A DNA stretch of 37,159 nucleotides from an uncultured Bacteroidota bacterium (GCA_903932685.1 CAIZGX010000005.1:1-37159), one strand, 5' to 3'. Positions 16,161 to 25,246 are shown, counted from the stretch's first letter. Numbers and translations are program-made. Notes: generated by a model from the letters alone, not told the origin.

Positions 16161-18044
16161 TTATTTATTTAACGATTCGAAGTTTGCTTGAATGAACTTG
16201 GTTAATTCAGCACCTTTCAAAATACCTTTTGAAAGCATGGCCAATTGAACCGCTTGTTGCGCCAAACCTTTACCCGATTCTTTATCGGCAATGATCTTCT
16301 GCATTAAGGGGTGATTCGAATTCACGACAATCGTGTAGCTATCTGGAAGTTCTCCGTAGAAATTCATTCCTCCGCCTCCGCCTAATGCGCTCTGCTCTTT
16401 CATGCGGCGCATGAATTCGTTCTGCACAATTGTTACCGGGGCTTCCGTTGAAGACATGTTTTCAAAACTCACATTGAATGACTTGGTGTCCAAATTCTCT
16501 TCGAAAAAAGGCTTCAACGCTGTCTTTTCTTCTTCGGTAAGCAATGAGGCTGTGTTCTCTTCCTTTTCAATCAGCTTGTCTAAGACATCGCTATCCACAC
16601 GCTTGAACTTCAAGTTTTGATCTTTCGATTCAATTTGAGAAATCAAATGGGGCGTTAATGGTGAATTCATTTCAATAACCACGTACCCGCGATCTTTAGC
16701 AGAGGCAATAAATGAATCTTGCGCTTGACTGTCGTTGCAGTAGAGCACCACAGTATTTCCGCTCTTATCTTTCTGAAGGCCTTCCACTTTCGTTTTCAAT
16801 TCCTCCAAATTGAAATATTCGCTGTCGGTTGTTTTGAATAAATTGAAGTTAGCTGCTTTCTCGTTGAACTTCTCTTCCGACAACATTCCGTAATGAATGA
16901 ACACAGAGATGTCGTCCCACTTCGCTTCGAAATCTTTGCGGTCTGCGTTGAACATACTGTTCAATTTGTCTGCAACTTTCTTCGTGATGTGTGCAGAAAT
17001 CTTCTTCACGTTTCCGTCTTCTTGCAAATAGCTACGCGACACGTTTAACGGGATGTCTGGAGAATCTATAACACCGTGCAGCAGCGTAAGGAAATCGGGA
17101 AGAATGTTCTTCACTTCATCTGTGATGAATACTTGATTGCAATACAGCTGAACTTTGTTGCGGTTGTTTTCCATGTTCGCCTTCAACTTCGGGAAGAATA
17201 AAATTCCGGTTAGGTTGAAGGGGTAATCTACGTTAATGTGAATGTGGAACAACGGATCTTCGAAGGAATACGGATACAATTCACGATAGAAATTATCGTA
17301 GTCTTCTTGTTGAAGATCGGCTGGCTTCTTCGTCCAAAGAGGCGTTGTTGAATTGATAACGTTATCAACGGTAGTTTCTACGCGTTTCACATTTCCTTTA
17401 TCGTCAACCTCTCCGTTAGGATCTTCAACGTGCTCAGTCTTTTCACCGAACACAATCTCTACCGGCATGAATCGACAATACTTATTCAGAATTCCTTCCA
17501 AACGAGATTTTTCAGAAAACTCGGTTGAATCGTCTGCGATGTGCAAGATGATATCGGTTCCGAACGTTTCTTTCTCAACGGTTTCCATGGTGAAGTTCGG
17601 CGAACCGTCGCACACCCATTTAACAGCGGGCGCATCTTTTCTAGACTTCGAAATAATCTCTACTTCCTTCGCCACCATAAACGCGGAGTAGAAACCTAAA
17701 CCGAAATGTCCAATGATTTGGGCGTCTTGATATTTACTAACGAATTCTTCAGCACCGCTGAAGGCAATCTGATTGATGTATTTGTCAACTTCCTCTTCCG
17801 ACATACCCACTCCGTTGTCGCGAATGGTTAAGGTTTTGTCTGCTTCATTCAAAATAACTTCAACACGATAGTTCTCTGCTCCTTCTTTCAATTCGCCAAG
17901 GCTGCTCAGCGTTTTTGCCTTTTGGCAGGCGTCTACTGCGTTACTTACCAGCTCTCGTAAAAAGATCTCGTGATCTGAATACAAGAATTTTTTAATAATG
18001 GGAAAAATGTTTTCGGTTTGAACTGAAATATTTCCTTGTCTCAT
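16161..18044 (-). CDS. htpG: Molecular chaperone HtpG (bacterial Hsp90)
   Basis: The 627-residue ATP-dependent chaperone folds and remodels client proteins under stress. The N-terminal GHKL ATPase shows E31 and N35 in 'ELVSNAVDAC', D76/G80 in 'RDNGVGM', and the lid/glycine motif 'GHFGLGFYSAFM' near 112-123. The middle domain has the 'SRSYLQED' catalytic-loop arginine, and the C-terminal dimerisation domain ends 'LESLNK' without the eukaryotic MEEVD. Length agrees with E. coli HtpG (624). A putative sigma-54-type promoter and an upstream inverted repeat precede it, in keeping with stress control. It is followed by lemA after 49 bases, but that gene has its own promoter candidate. Confidence 0.98.
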   Translation of the reverse strand: MRQGNISVQTENIFPIIKKFLYSDHEIFLRELVSNAVDACQKAKTLSSLGELKEGAENYRVEVILNEADKTLTIRDNGVGMSEEEVDKYINQIAFSGAEEFVSKYQDAQIIGHFGLGFYSAFMVAKEVEIISKSRKDAPAVKWVCDGSPNFTMETVEKETFGTDIILHIADDSTEFSEKSRLEGILNKYCRFMPVEIVFGEKTEHVEDPNGEVDDKGNVKRVETTVDNVINSTTPLWTKKPADLQQEDYDNFYRELYPYSFEDPLFHIHINVDYPFNLTGILFFPKLKANMENNRNKVQLYCNQVFITDEVKNILPDFLTLLHGVIDSPDIPLNVSRSYLQEDGNVKKISAHITKKVADKLNSMFNADRKDFEAKWDDISVFIHYGMLSEEKFNEKAANFNLFKTTDSEYFNLEELKTKVEGLQKDKSGNTVVLYCNDSQAQDSFIASAKDRGYVVIEMNSPLTPHLISQIESKDQNLKFKRVDSDVLDKLIEKEENTASLLTEEEKTALKPFFEENLDTKSFNVSFENMSSTEAPVTIVQNEFMRRMKEQSALGGGGGMNFYGELPDSYTIVVNSNHPLMQKIIADKESGKGLAQQAVQLAMLSKGILKGAELTKFIQANFESLNK

Positions 18045-18068
18045 AGTTTAATAATTTTCGCAGGTTCT

Positions 18069-18084
18069 TTCAACCAATATGCCA
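18069..18084 (-). promoter_or_regulatory. Putative sigma-54 (RpoN) promoter of htpG
   Basis: On the minus strand TGGCATATTGGTTGAA matches TGGCAYRNNNNTTGCW at every defined position except C15 (A here), with the correct GG to G-x spacing. It lies 24 bases before the htpG ATG. A predicted start near 18058 leaves a short leader. Confidence 0.45.
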
Positions 18085-18104
18085 CTTGCGGCTTTAGGAC
18101 AACC

Positions 18105-18122
18105 TGTCAGCGAACACTGACA
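18105..18122. promoter_or_regulatory. Inverted repeat upstream of htpG, candidate activator/repressor site
   Basis: TGTCAGCG-AA-CACTGACA is an 18-bp palindrome with a single mismatched pair (8-bp arms). It is 20 bases upstream of the sigma-54-like element, about -50 to -65 from the predicted start, in the position expected for a regulator of the chaperone gene. No regulator gene is adjacent. Confidence 0.5.
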
Positions 18123-18125
18123 AAT

Positions 18126-18153
18126 AAAAAAGGGGCCGATTCCTCGGCCCCTT
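18126..18153 (-). terminator. Rho-independent terminator of the VCBS/ASPIC gene
   Basis: AAGGGGCCGA (18130-18139) and TCGGCCCCTT (18144-18153) form a perfect 10-bp stem with a 4-base loop. On the minus strand the stem is followed by six T residues, so it ends the transcript of the large secreted protein, 20 bases after its stop, before the htpG regulatory region. Confidence 0.9.
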
Positions 18154-18173
18154 CTCCTCTGCTAAAAAGTCTC

Positions 18174-21071
18174 TTAGCGAATTACGACACGTGAAGAAGA
18201 TGCTTTGCCATCTTTCACCATTTGCAATTCATAGATACCTGGAGCAATACCGTTAAGGTTAAGCTCTATGTTTTGTGTTCCTGTGCTTACAGTAACTTGA
18301 TTCGCTTGAACCATTTTACCAACTGCATCGATTAAGTTCACATTCATTGCACCACCCTTTGTGCTGTTTAAACGAACAGTTAAGTGGTCGGTAGCAGGAT
18401 TCGGGAATACAACTACGTTAGAAATAGTCTCTAACTCTTCAACACCAACAATTGAGATAACAACTTCTTCTCTTGGACTTGGACAGTCGAAAGAAGGTGT
18501 GTGTGCGTGCCATCTGTAGAAGAAATAGTAATAGTTATCTCCATCTTGGTTCTGGTTACCGTTAGTTACTGTAGTACCTGTGATGCTGATTAATCCGTTT
18601 ACGTCATATGGATAATCGTATGGAGAAGCAACAGTAATGTCACGATCTCTCCACAATCCAGGATTTCCGGTTGTTGTTCTCAAACCGTAACCGGTTCCCG
18701 CAGGAATGAAGAAGTTCAAAGGAACGTAAACAGAGTCATTCGGGATAGTAACTGTTGCAGATGCAATCACTGTTAAGTTAGCGTCAACAACTTCAATTGT
18801 GCGCGCTCCAGCAGCGTTAGAATAAACAAAAACACTATCCAAGATTACATCTTCCAATGCATCGAACTTGTTGAAGTTGGTTGGGGTATTCGCAAAGTAT
18901 GCACCAGCATCGTTTGTTACCTTACCACCGTTGCCAGCAGCACCGCCGAAAGTTGCTACGTCTTCTACCCAATAAGAAGTAGGAGAAGCTGTGATTGTTG
19001 GAGTCGTGAATGTTGAACCTGTTGCGATTGGAGATCCTCCAGTTGCAACATCATACCACTGAAGGTTTGTTCCTGTAGCTGTTAAGTCTGCAGTAATACC
19101 TGTAGCACCAATGGTTACATCGGCAGATGTTGGAGCAGCAGGGGCGTCGTAGACTACAACTGTTGTTGCAGCAGACATTGCCATTCCGCAACCGCCTTCA
19201 ACTTGAACGGTATATTCTCCCGGTAAAGCAGCATTGATTGTTTGCGTTTCTTCTCCGTTGCTCCACAAGTAACTTACACCTTCAGAAGCTGTCAATTGAA
19301 CTGACATTCCTTCACAGAATTCAAGAGCTCCTGCAACCGATACAGTTGGAGTTTGTACATCTGAATTCACAGCGACTGTAATTGCGTTCGAGTTTGAAGC
19401 ACATCCGTTTGCATCGTATGCAATTGCAGTATACAATCCAGGCTCACTTACAGTGATTGTGCTTGTTGTCGCACCGTTGCTCCAAATGAAGCTGCTTCCG
19501 AATATCGAAACTGATAAATCTACTGTTTGACCAACACACAATTGTGTATTTCCGCTAGCCGTTATAGAGGCAACAGGAGCAGTACAATCTGTTTCTATTA
19601 AGCTATGGTATTGATCTACACCCGGATTTGGAATAACTAGTGTACCTCCCGCAGGCCAATGAATGATTGCATAATCAATAGAAGTGTTAGCACCTATACC
19701 GAAATTCAAGATGTTCGAGTTTGTAATACCGTAGCTCACTCCTGAACGAACCTCACGCACTTGAGTTCCCCATGCACCGTGAATTTCCACAATTGCGCCT
19801 ACAGCATTCTTGTTAGACAATGAACCTTCCAAATGGAAACCTACCCAATGGTTGCTGTTTCCTCCGTTGATTTGAAGACGGTCTGCAACGTTACTTGGAG
19901 TTACGTATCCGTTTGAGTTACCATATCCAGCATAAACATCAACAAATCCATCGTTGTTTAAGTCACCCAATCCGAAACCGTGCATGGTCTGAGGATTGTT
20001 GAAAGAATTAGTTTGCGATGTAAAAGTGTGATCTCCATTGTTACGATAGTAACCGAAAGCACCACCAGCGTATACAACATCAATGAATCCGTCGTTATCA
20101 AAGTCAGTCATTTGACCTTGCATGAAGAATCCAGAAACGTTTTGTAATCCTGATCCAGCAGTAATGTCTGTGAAATATCCAAGTCCGTTGTTCTCGTATA
20201 ATTTCAAAGTGCTACTGTGGGTTGTCATCATACAATCGAAGTCACCATCGTTATCAATGTCGCCAAATGTCGCGGTCCAAGATTGTTGCAGGTTAACCAA
20301 TCCGCGAGCAGCAGCATCTTCATGAAATACATTATTTCCATCATTAACGAAAAGTATGTTTGTGCGGCGCTTATCTAAAGGGTCGTTAGAAGCCTGACGG
20401 CATTTCGCAACCAATAAGTCCAGATCACCATCACGGTCAAAGTCAGAAAACTCGTTTCCGTAGTTACCAGACATTAACGGGTCAGAGGTTCCAGGGTAGT
20501 TACCAGCGTAAAGGTTGTAGTCTAAAACAACGTTACCAGCACCGTCTAACATTATAGAATTAGCCTGGTGAACCATGTTGCCTGCACCGTCGTTTCTCCA
20601 CATATTTGATGGGCCATCATCGTGACAAGCGAAGAAATCTAACCATCCGTCGTTATCCATGTCACCAAGCGTACAAGCCTGAGTAAAAATTCCAACGGGA
20701 AGCGTTGTCTCAACAGCGGTTCCTGCTGCGTCAATATTGTAAACGTGAAGGTTATCATAACCACCACCGCTAATTACGTCACCGTAACCATCGTTGTCAA
20801 TGTCACCCACTGTCATTCCCCATTGCGAAGAACCCAATTGAGTTCCGGCGTTCACTTGCGTGAAAGATCCGTTTGATTGTTGATACAAAATACGAAGTGT
20901 TTTACTTTGGTCCATAACAACAATGTCGTTCAATCCATCATTGTTCATGTCCCAAACGCCTGTTACACCTCCGCTGTAGAATGAACCTGGAAGCGTTCCC
21001 GCTGTGAAGGTTTGTGCAGTTGCAGAAGCAAAAGCTGCTAATGCAAGGGCTAAAACGTAAAGTTTTTTCAT
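18174..21071 (-). CDS. Large secreted VCBS/FG-GAP and ASPIC/UnbV protein with T9SS sorting domain
   Basis: The 965-residue product has a signal peptide (1-19). Residues 35-400 form a beta-propeller of VCBS repeats with at least seven Ca-binding-like loops D-x-(D/N)-x-DG-x-x-D (starting near 41, 90, 137, 210, 271, 323 and 370). An ASPIC/UnbV domain lies at about 405-475. Two Ig/PKD-like repeats with 'WSNGATTSTITVSEPGLY' and 'WSNGEETQTINAALPGEY' motifs follow, then a further Ig-like region and a jelly-roll-like part. The tail from about 885 ('VVVFPNPATDHLTV' to 'GIYELQMVKDG') is a type A T9SS domain. It is probably a cell-surface adhesin or ligand-binding protein; no enzyme motif is seen. It is a single-gene unit with its own terminator. 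Confidence 0.95.
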   Translation of the reverse strand: MKKLYVLALALAAFASATAQTFTAGTLPGSFYSGGVTGVWDMNNDGLNDIVVMDQSKTLRILYQQSNGSFTQVNAGTQLGSSQWGMTVGDIDNDGYGDVISGGGYDNLHVYNIDAAGTAVETTLPVGIFTQACTLGDMDNDGWLDFFACHDDGPSNMWRNDGAGNMVHQANSIMLDGAGNVVLDYNLYAGNYPGTSDPLMSGNYGNEFSDFDRDGDLDLLVAKCRQASNDPLDKRRTNILFVNDGNNVFHEDAAARGLVNLQQSWTATFGDIDNDGDFDCMMTTHSSTLKLYENNGLGYFTDITAGSGLQNVSGFFMQGQMTDFDNDGFIDVVYAGGAFGYYRNNGDHTFTSQTNSFNNPQTMHGFGLGDLNNDGFVDVYAGYGNSNGYVTPSNVADRLQINGGNSNHWVGFHLEGSLSNKNAVGAIVEIHGAWGTQVREVRSGVSYGITNSNILNFGIGANTSIDYAIIHWPAGGTLVIPNPGVDQYHSLIETDCTAPVASITASGNTQLCVGQTVDLSVSIFGSSFIWSNGATTSTITVSEPGLYTAIAYDANGCASNSNAITVAVNSDVQTPTVSVAGALEFCEGMSVQLTASEGVSYLWSNGEETQTINAALPGEYTVQVEGGCGMAMSAATTVVVYDAPAAPTSADVTIGATGITADLTATGTNLQWYDVATGGSPIATGSTFTTPTITASPTSYWVEDVATFGGAAGNGGKVTNDAGAYFANTPTNFNKFDALEDVILDSVFVYSNAAGARTIEVVDANLTVIASATVTIPNDSVYVPLNFFIPAGTGYGLRTTTGNPGLWRDRDITVASPYDYPYDVNGLISITGTTVTNGNQNQDGDNYYYFFYRWHAHTPSFDCPSPREEVVISIVGVEELETISNVVVFPNPATDHLTVRLNSTKGGAMNVNLIDAVGKMVQANQVTVSTGTQNIELNLNGIAPGIYELQMVKDGKASSSRVVIR

Positions 21072-21170
21072 AAAGGTTAATTGGTTTTCAAAATTTCAGA
21101 TGTGAAAATACGACAAAGCCAAGTAAAACAAGACTGGTTGTGTGAAAAAAAAACGAGGAATTATTGAAAA

Positions 21171-21980
21171 CTATATTCGAGCCACGAGCTCTGAATACAA
21201 ATCGGTTAAATGAGTCTCATTACTCTCCGCTACGGCAATAATTTCTTGAATACTTGTTTTCTTGAGCCTCGCAGGATCGCAAGCATCGGTAAGTATGCTT
21301 ATCGCACAGCAAGGCACGCCCATGTGCACGCATGCAATAACTTCCGGCACGGTGCTCATACCGACGGCATCGGCTCCTATTGTCCGAAGAAAGCGATATT
21401 CCGCCCGGGTCTCGAGATTTGGACCTGGAACTGAGACATAAACCCCTTCATTGAGAGTGATCCCTTTTTCCGCGGCAATGTCTTTCAACAATCCGTTAAG
21501 TCTCTTATTGTAAGGTTCTAACATATCTGGAAACCGATTTCCCAAATCGTCATGATTGGGTCCGCGGAGCGGATTCTCAGGCTGGAGATTTATGTGATCA
21601 TCGATGAGCATAAGAGAGCCCAAAGCAAAATCAGGATTCAAAGCGCCGGCGGCATTGGATAAAAGGATAGCGTTCGCTCCAAGTAACTTCATAACGCGAA
21701 CGGGCAAAACCACTTCATCCATCGAATAACCCTCATAATAGTGAAACCTTCCAACGCAGGCCAGAACCTTCTTACCGTTCATTTCACCATATATTAATTT
21801 CCCGAAATGAAATTCAACCGTAGCAATTGGGAAATTTGGAATCATGCTGTAGCTAAATTCCTTCAACACCTTAATCTTATTCACCAGTCCGTGCAAACCG
21901 GTACCCAAAACGATTCCAACATCTACTTTTCCTACCCCTCTTTTGCTAAGCCACTCAGCACTCTCTTGAATTTCTATCAT
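21171..21980 (-). CDS. Purine nucleoside phosphorylase (trimeric, PNP/MTAP family)
   Basis: This 269-residue cytosolic enzyme splits purine nucleosides with phosphate into free base and ribose-1-phosphate for purine salvage. Family motifs are 'GIVLGTGLHGLV' (phosphate loop), 'GRFHYYEGYSMDEV', 'LLSNAAGALNPDF', 'GPNLETRAEYRF' and 'AVGMSTVPEVI'. In the base-binding motif the usual Asn of 6-oxopurine PNPs is Asp ('ILTDACDP'), as in adenosine/MTA phosphorylases, so 6-aminopurine nucleosides may be substrates. The start at 21980 is preferred to 22016 because homology begins at 'MIEIQESAEWL' and the earlier segment is not conserved in character. It diverges from parA across 222 bases. Confidence 0.92.
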   Translation of the reverse strand: MIEIQESAEWLSKRGVGKVDVGIVLGTGLHGLVNKIKVLKEFSYSMIPNFPIATVEFHFGKLIYGEMNGKKVLACVGRFHYYEGYSMDEVVLPVRVMKLLGANAILLSNAAGALNPDFALGSLMLIDDHINLQPENPLRGPNHDDLGNRFPDMLEPYNKRLNGLLKDIAAEKGITLNEGVYVSVPGPNLETRAEYRFLRTIGADAVGMSTVPEVIACVHMGVPCCAISILTDACDPARLKKTSIQEIIAVAESNETHLTDLYSELVARI

Positions 21981-22076
21981 ATTGAATAAATTAGTTTTAC
22001 TACGCTCACCTGCCAAAATGCTAACCTACTTATTTCTTGCGAATTAAAAAAGTTATGCACGGCTATTAACACTCCA

Positions 22077-22095
22077 TACACAAAGGTCGTGTGTA
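22077..22095. promoter_or_regulatory. Inverted repeat in the pnp/parA divergent region
   Basis: TACACA (22077-22082) and TGTGTA (22090-22095) are exact reverse complements with a 7-base spacer. The position between divergent genes suits an operator, but 6-bp arms can arise by chance. Confidence 0.3.
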
Positions 22096-22150
22096 AAACT
22101 TCATTCAGAAAAAAAATGTTCCGGGAGATAAAGCGACGTACTTTCGCTAA

Positions 22151-22173
22151 ACGTGTGAAACACGCGTGAAACA
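22151..22173. promoter_or_regulatory. parS-like half sites upstream of parA
   Basis: The segment reads CGTGTGAAACA then CGCGTGAAACA, two direct copies of the GTGAAACA half of the bacterial parS site (TGTTTCACGTGAAACA), with the palindrome CACGCGTG at 22161-22168. It is not a complete symmetric parS. It lies 29 bases before the parA ATG. A TACTTTCG element at 22139-22146 is a weak -7 candidate, which would place the repeats in the early transcribed leader, a suitable place for ParB autoregulation. Confidence 0.4.
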
Positions 22174-22202
22174 AGTAAAAAGAACTTAAAAACCCCGATA
22201 TC

Positions 22203-23015
22203 ATGGGAAAAATAATAACCGTTGCAAATCAGAAAGGCGGCGTTGGAAAAACAACCACTGCCATTAATCTTGCTGCTGCATTGGGCGTCTTGGAATTCAA
22301 AACACTTTTGGTAGATGCCGACCCTCAGGCCAATGCGACCAGCGGTGTAGGTGTTGATCCGAATACCGTTAAGACCAGCATCTATGAGTGCTTAATTAAC
22401 GATGTTGACCCACGTGATATTATTATAAAGACAGAAAGTCCGAATCTCGATCTTCTTCCTTCGCACATCGATTTGGTTGGAGCCGAAATTGAGTTGATTA
22501 ATATGCCCAGCCGCGAGTATATGCTTCGGGGTACATTGAATAAGATAAAAGACGATTACGATTTTATTATTATCGACTGCTCTCCTTCTTTGGGATTGGT
22601 AACTGTAAATGCATTGTCAGCTTCAGCCAGTGTCATTGTTCCGGTTCAATGTGAATATTTCGCTTTGGAGGGACTTGGGAAATTATTGAACACGATAAAA
22701 ATTGTTCAACAAAAATTAAATACAGAATTAACCATTGAAGGCATTCTGTTAACGATGTACGATACCCGTCTTCGCTTGAGCAATCAAGTGGTTGAAGAAG
22801 TGCGCATGCATTTTCAAGAGATGGTTTTCGACACTTTAATTCACCGCAACACTACATTGGGAGAAGCGCCTAGCTTTGGTCAAACGGTGATTATGCATGA
22901 CGCCTCGTGTAAGGGAGCGGTGAACTATTTGAATATGGCGCGTGAGCTTCTTCAAAAAAACAATTTGACGAAGATGGGTAGCGACGAAAAATACATTCCT
23001 TTAGATCATGAGTAA
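22203..23015 (+). CDS. parA: Chromosome partitioning ATPase ParA/Soj
   Basis: This 270-residue ATPase binds DNA nonspecifically as a dimer and, with ParB, moves replicated origins apart. It has the deviant Walker A motif KGGVGKTT at 11-18, Walker A' 'DADPQANAT', and Walker B '[14 protein letters not shown]' near 120-133. The '[13 protein letters not shown]' segment is typical of chromosomal Soj proteins, not of plasmid ParA with N-terminal HTH. Its last 8 bases overlap parB, so they are translationally coupled. The upstream 180 bases carry inverted repeats and parS-like half sites. Confidence 0.97.
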   Translation: MGKIITVANQKGGVGKTTTAINLAAALGVLEFKTLLVDADPQANATSGVGVDPNTVKTSIYECLINDVDPRDIIIKTESPNLDLLPSHIDLVGAEIELINMPSREYMLRGTLNKIKDDYDFIIIDCSPSLGLVTVNALSASASVIVPVQCEYFALEGLGKLLNTIKIVQQKLNTELTIEGILLTMYDTRLRLSNQVVEEVRMHFQEMVFDTLIHRNTTLGEAPSFGQTVIMHDASCKGAVNYLNMARELLQKNNLTKMGSDEKYIPLDHE

Positions 23016-23919
23016 GAAACAAGCCTTAGGAAGAGGATTAAGCGCTCTGTTGGAGCATTCTCCGGTATCAAGTAAAAGTGAACTCGTTTCACAAGCTGCG
23101 CCAATTTCTGGAGAGAATGAAGTTGGACATGTCGCAGGTCCGATAACCTTGTTAAACATTTCGCAAATTGAAGCGAATCCTTACCAACCACGTAAGGACT
23201 TCAACAACGACGCATTAATTGAACTTGCCACAAGTATAGGTGAGCTCGGATTGATTCAACCGATAACGGTTCGAAAGGTTTCTTCTCAGAAATATCAAAT
23301 CATTTCGGGGGAACGTCGCTTCCGCGCGAGCCAAATGGCTAACCTTACAGAAGTGCCTGTATACTTGCGTGAAGCAGATGACCAAGGCATGTTGGAAATG
23401 GCATTGGTAGAGAACATTCAACGTGAAAACCTGAATGCACTCGAGATTGCCATTAGCTACAAGCGCTTGATGGAAGAGTGCAGTCTAACCACCGACAAGC
23501 TTGCAGACCGTGTAGGTAAAGACAGAACAACCGTTACAAACTACGTTCGCTTGCTTCGCCTTCCGCCTGAAATTCAATTTGGAATTATTGAAAAACGCAT
23601 TAGCATGGGCCATGCGCGAGCTTTAATTAACGCTGAACCAGAAAGCAAACAGATTAAAATTTTCAAGTTAATTCTTGAGAAAGACTTAAGCGTTCGCAAG
23701 GTGGAAGAGTTGGTGAAGGAAAACGACGCTCCGAAGTTGTTCGCATCGAAAGCGAATTTCATGCCGCTTGAAATTCAGAAAATGCAGGCAGACTTAAAAT
23801 TACGATACGGAAAGAAAGCCAAGGTTACTCGCAATGAAGGTGGCGTTGGAAAAGTTGAAATTCCGTTTACGACTGACGACGATTTAGAGCGCATAATTTC
23901 TATGCTCGGACTTAATTAA
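23008..23919 (+). CDS. parB: Chromosome partitioning protein ParB/Spo0J
   Basis: ParB binds parS sites, spreads as a CTP-dependent sliding clamp, and stimulates the ParA ATPase. The 303-residue product shows a basic N-terminal ParA-contact tail ('[13 protein letters not shown]'), the ParB/CTPase domain with 'NPYQPRKDF', 'GLIQPITVR', 'SGERRFRAS' and 'ENIQRENLN' (about 55-150), and an HTH region '[25 protein letters not shown]' in two halves near 165-190, followed by '[10 protein letters not shown]'. The C-terminal part is a dimerisation helix. It overlaps parA by 8 bases and is followed after 5 bases by the DUF5683 gene. Confidence 0.97.
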   Translation: MSKKQALGRGLSALLEHSPVSSKSELVSQAAPISGENEVGHVAGPITLLNISQIEANPYQPRKDFNNDALIELATSIGELGLIQPITVRKVSSQKYQIISGERRFRASQMANLTEVPVYLREADDQGMLEMALVENIQRENLNALEIAISYKRLMEECSLTTDKLADRVGKDRTTVTNYVRLLRLPPEIQFGIIEKRISMGHARALINAEPESKQIKIFKLILEKDLSVRKVEELVKENDAPKLFASKANFMPLEIQKMQADLKLRYGKKAKVTRNEGGVGKVEIPFTTDDDLERIISMLGLN

Positions 23920-23924
23920 ACAGT

Positions 23925-24476
23925 ATGAAGCACGCGTTCATCGCACTTCTTATGCTTATTGCATTGAACAGCATTGCCCAAAGCAATGCTGTCGCTGTTT
24001 CAGACAGTTCCAAATTTCAATTGAAATGGAACCAGCCACACAGCCCACTTAAAGCAACAATTTATTCAGCCGTAATCCCCGGAAGCGGACAAATTTACAA
24101 TCGCAAATATTGGAAGGCTCCCATAGTCTACGCTGGGCTCGGAACTTGCGTGTATTTCATTTCCGACAACACGAACAACTATCGCTTTTGGAAAAATGCC
24201 TACATCGCATACAATGACATTGATCCATTAACTAATCCAAACGGAGAAGCCGAAGGATTGAGTAATGTACAGCTCGACGCCAATCAATTGTACTACAAAA
24301 AGCTAGTCGACATCAGCTATATGAGTTTCCTTGGCGTATACGCCCTTCAGATTATTGACGCGAATGTCGACGCGCATTTATTTTCATTCGATGTGAGTCC
24401 AAACCTCTCGTTGAACTACACGCCTGTTGTTTCTCCGCGATTTACCGGACTTCATTTCACCTTAAATATTCACTGA
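23925..24476 (+). CDS. DUF5683 membrane protein
   Basis: The 183-residue product has a signal peptide (about 1-19, 'SIAQ-SN') and the conserved motif 'KATIYSAVIPGSGQIYNRKYWKAP' core (residues about 43-66, given here as ending in GSGQIYNRKYWK), two hydrophobic stretches (about 68-82, 135-145), and 'NNYRFWKNAYIAYND'. This is the DUF5683 pattern of Bacteroidota, function unknown, probably envelope-located. It sits between parB and dapB, a neighbourhood that is widely conserved in Bacteroidota. Its stop overlaps the dapB ATG (TGATG). Confidence 0.88.
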   Translation: MKHAFIALLMLIALNSIAQSNAVAVSDSSKFQLKWNQPHSPLKATIYSAVIPGSGQIYNRKYWKAPIVYAGLGTCVYFISDNTNNYRFWKNAYIAYNDIDPLTNPNGEAEGLSNVQLDANQLYYKKLVDISYMSFLGVYALQIIDANVDAHLFSFDVSPNLSLNYTPVVSPRFTGLHFTLNIH

Positions 24477-25222
24477 TGAAAATTGCATTGTTGGGATATG
24501 GAAAGATGGGCAAAGCCATTGAGGCACTGCTTTCCGAATACGGACACACGTGCGTTGGGAAATTTACTTCCGAAAATCCTGCAACCATTGAAAAAATTAG
24601 AGAAGCTGACGTTGCCATAGAATTCAGCACACCTGAGCAATGCACGAAAAACATTGCGTTGTGTTTTGAAGCAAATGTTCCAGTAGTTGTTGGAACAACT
24701 GCGTGGTATGAACAATACGACGACGTGATTTCAAAAATGAAATCGGATAGCGCGATTTTATCTGCAACGAATTTCAGCATTGGTGTTCAAATCACCTTCC
24801 ACCTGAATAAAGAGTTGGCTCGCGTGATGTCGAAATTCCCTGAGTACAGGGCGAGCATTGAAGAGATTCATCATACTGCGAAGCTCGACAAACCCAGTGG
24901 AACAGCTATTACGCTTGCGGAAGGGATTTTAGAGAATGCCCCAAACCTCAGTTCATGGAAGTTGGACGAGGAGAATGCGGAAGAAAAGGGAAGAGAGGGG
25001 AAGAGAGGGGAAGATATTCTGAGTGAGCTGAGCATTTCAGCGCTTCGATTTCCAGATGTTCCGGGAACGCATACCGTTCGCTACACGAGCGAAATTGACA
25101 CGATCGAATTGAAGCATGAGGCACACAGCAGAAAAGGATTTGCTGCCGGTGCGATTCGCGCTGCGGAATTTCTTCATGGAAAGTCTGGTGTCTATACCAT
25201 GAAAGATGTCTTGAATTTGTAA
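24476..25222 (+). CDS. dapB: 4-hydroxy-tetrahydrodipicolinate reductase
   Basis: DapB uses NAD(P)H to reduce hydroxy-tetrahydrodipicolinate in the diaminopimelate/lysine pathway, feeding both peptidoglycan and protein synthesis. The 248-residue protein has the Rossmann motif 'GYGKMGKAI' at about 7-15, 'EFSTPEQ', 'GTTAWYE', and the catalytic/substrate motif 'EEIHHTAKLDKPSGTA' near 136-151. Between the catalytic part and the C-terminal 'PGTHTV' section is a low-complexity Glu/Lys/Arg/Gly loop encoded by a purine-rich 10-bp tandem repeat at 24981-25014, a likely lineage-specific insertion. It overlaps the DUF5683 gene by one base and is followed by lepB. Confidence 0.96.
   Translation: MKIALLGYGKMGKAIEALLSEYGHTCVGKFTSENPATIEKIREADVAIEFSTPEQCTKNIALCFEANVPVVVGTTAWYEQYDDVISKMKSDSAILSATNFSIGVQITFHLNKELARVMSKFPEYRASIEEIHHTAKLDKPSGTAITLAEGILENAPNLSSWKLDEENAEEKGREGKRGEDILSELSISALRFPDVPGTHTVRYTSEIDTIELKHEAHSRKGFAAGAIRAAEFLHGKSGVYTMKDVLNL
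24981..25014 (+). repeat. Purine-rich 10-bp tandem repeat inside dapB
   Basis: AAGAGAGGGG occurs twice in tandem (24991-25000 and 25001-25010) with partial units on either side (AAGAAAAGGG before, AAGA after). It encodes a charged loop. A similar string GAGAGGGGAA is found upstream of the YdeP-type gene near 36774-36783, hinting at a short dispersed repeat. Confidence 0.6.
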
Positions 25223-25246
25223 CTTCGCCCAACTAATAAAAAGAAA

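Noticed and set aside
22053-22061. DnaA box / replication origin near parA
   Set aside because: TTATGCACG matches the box with one mismatch, but it is a single copy with no AT-rich unwinding cluster or dnaA nearby.
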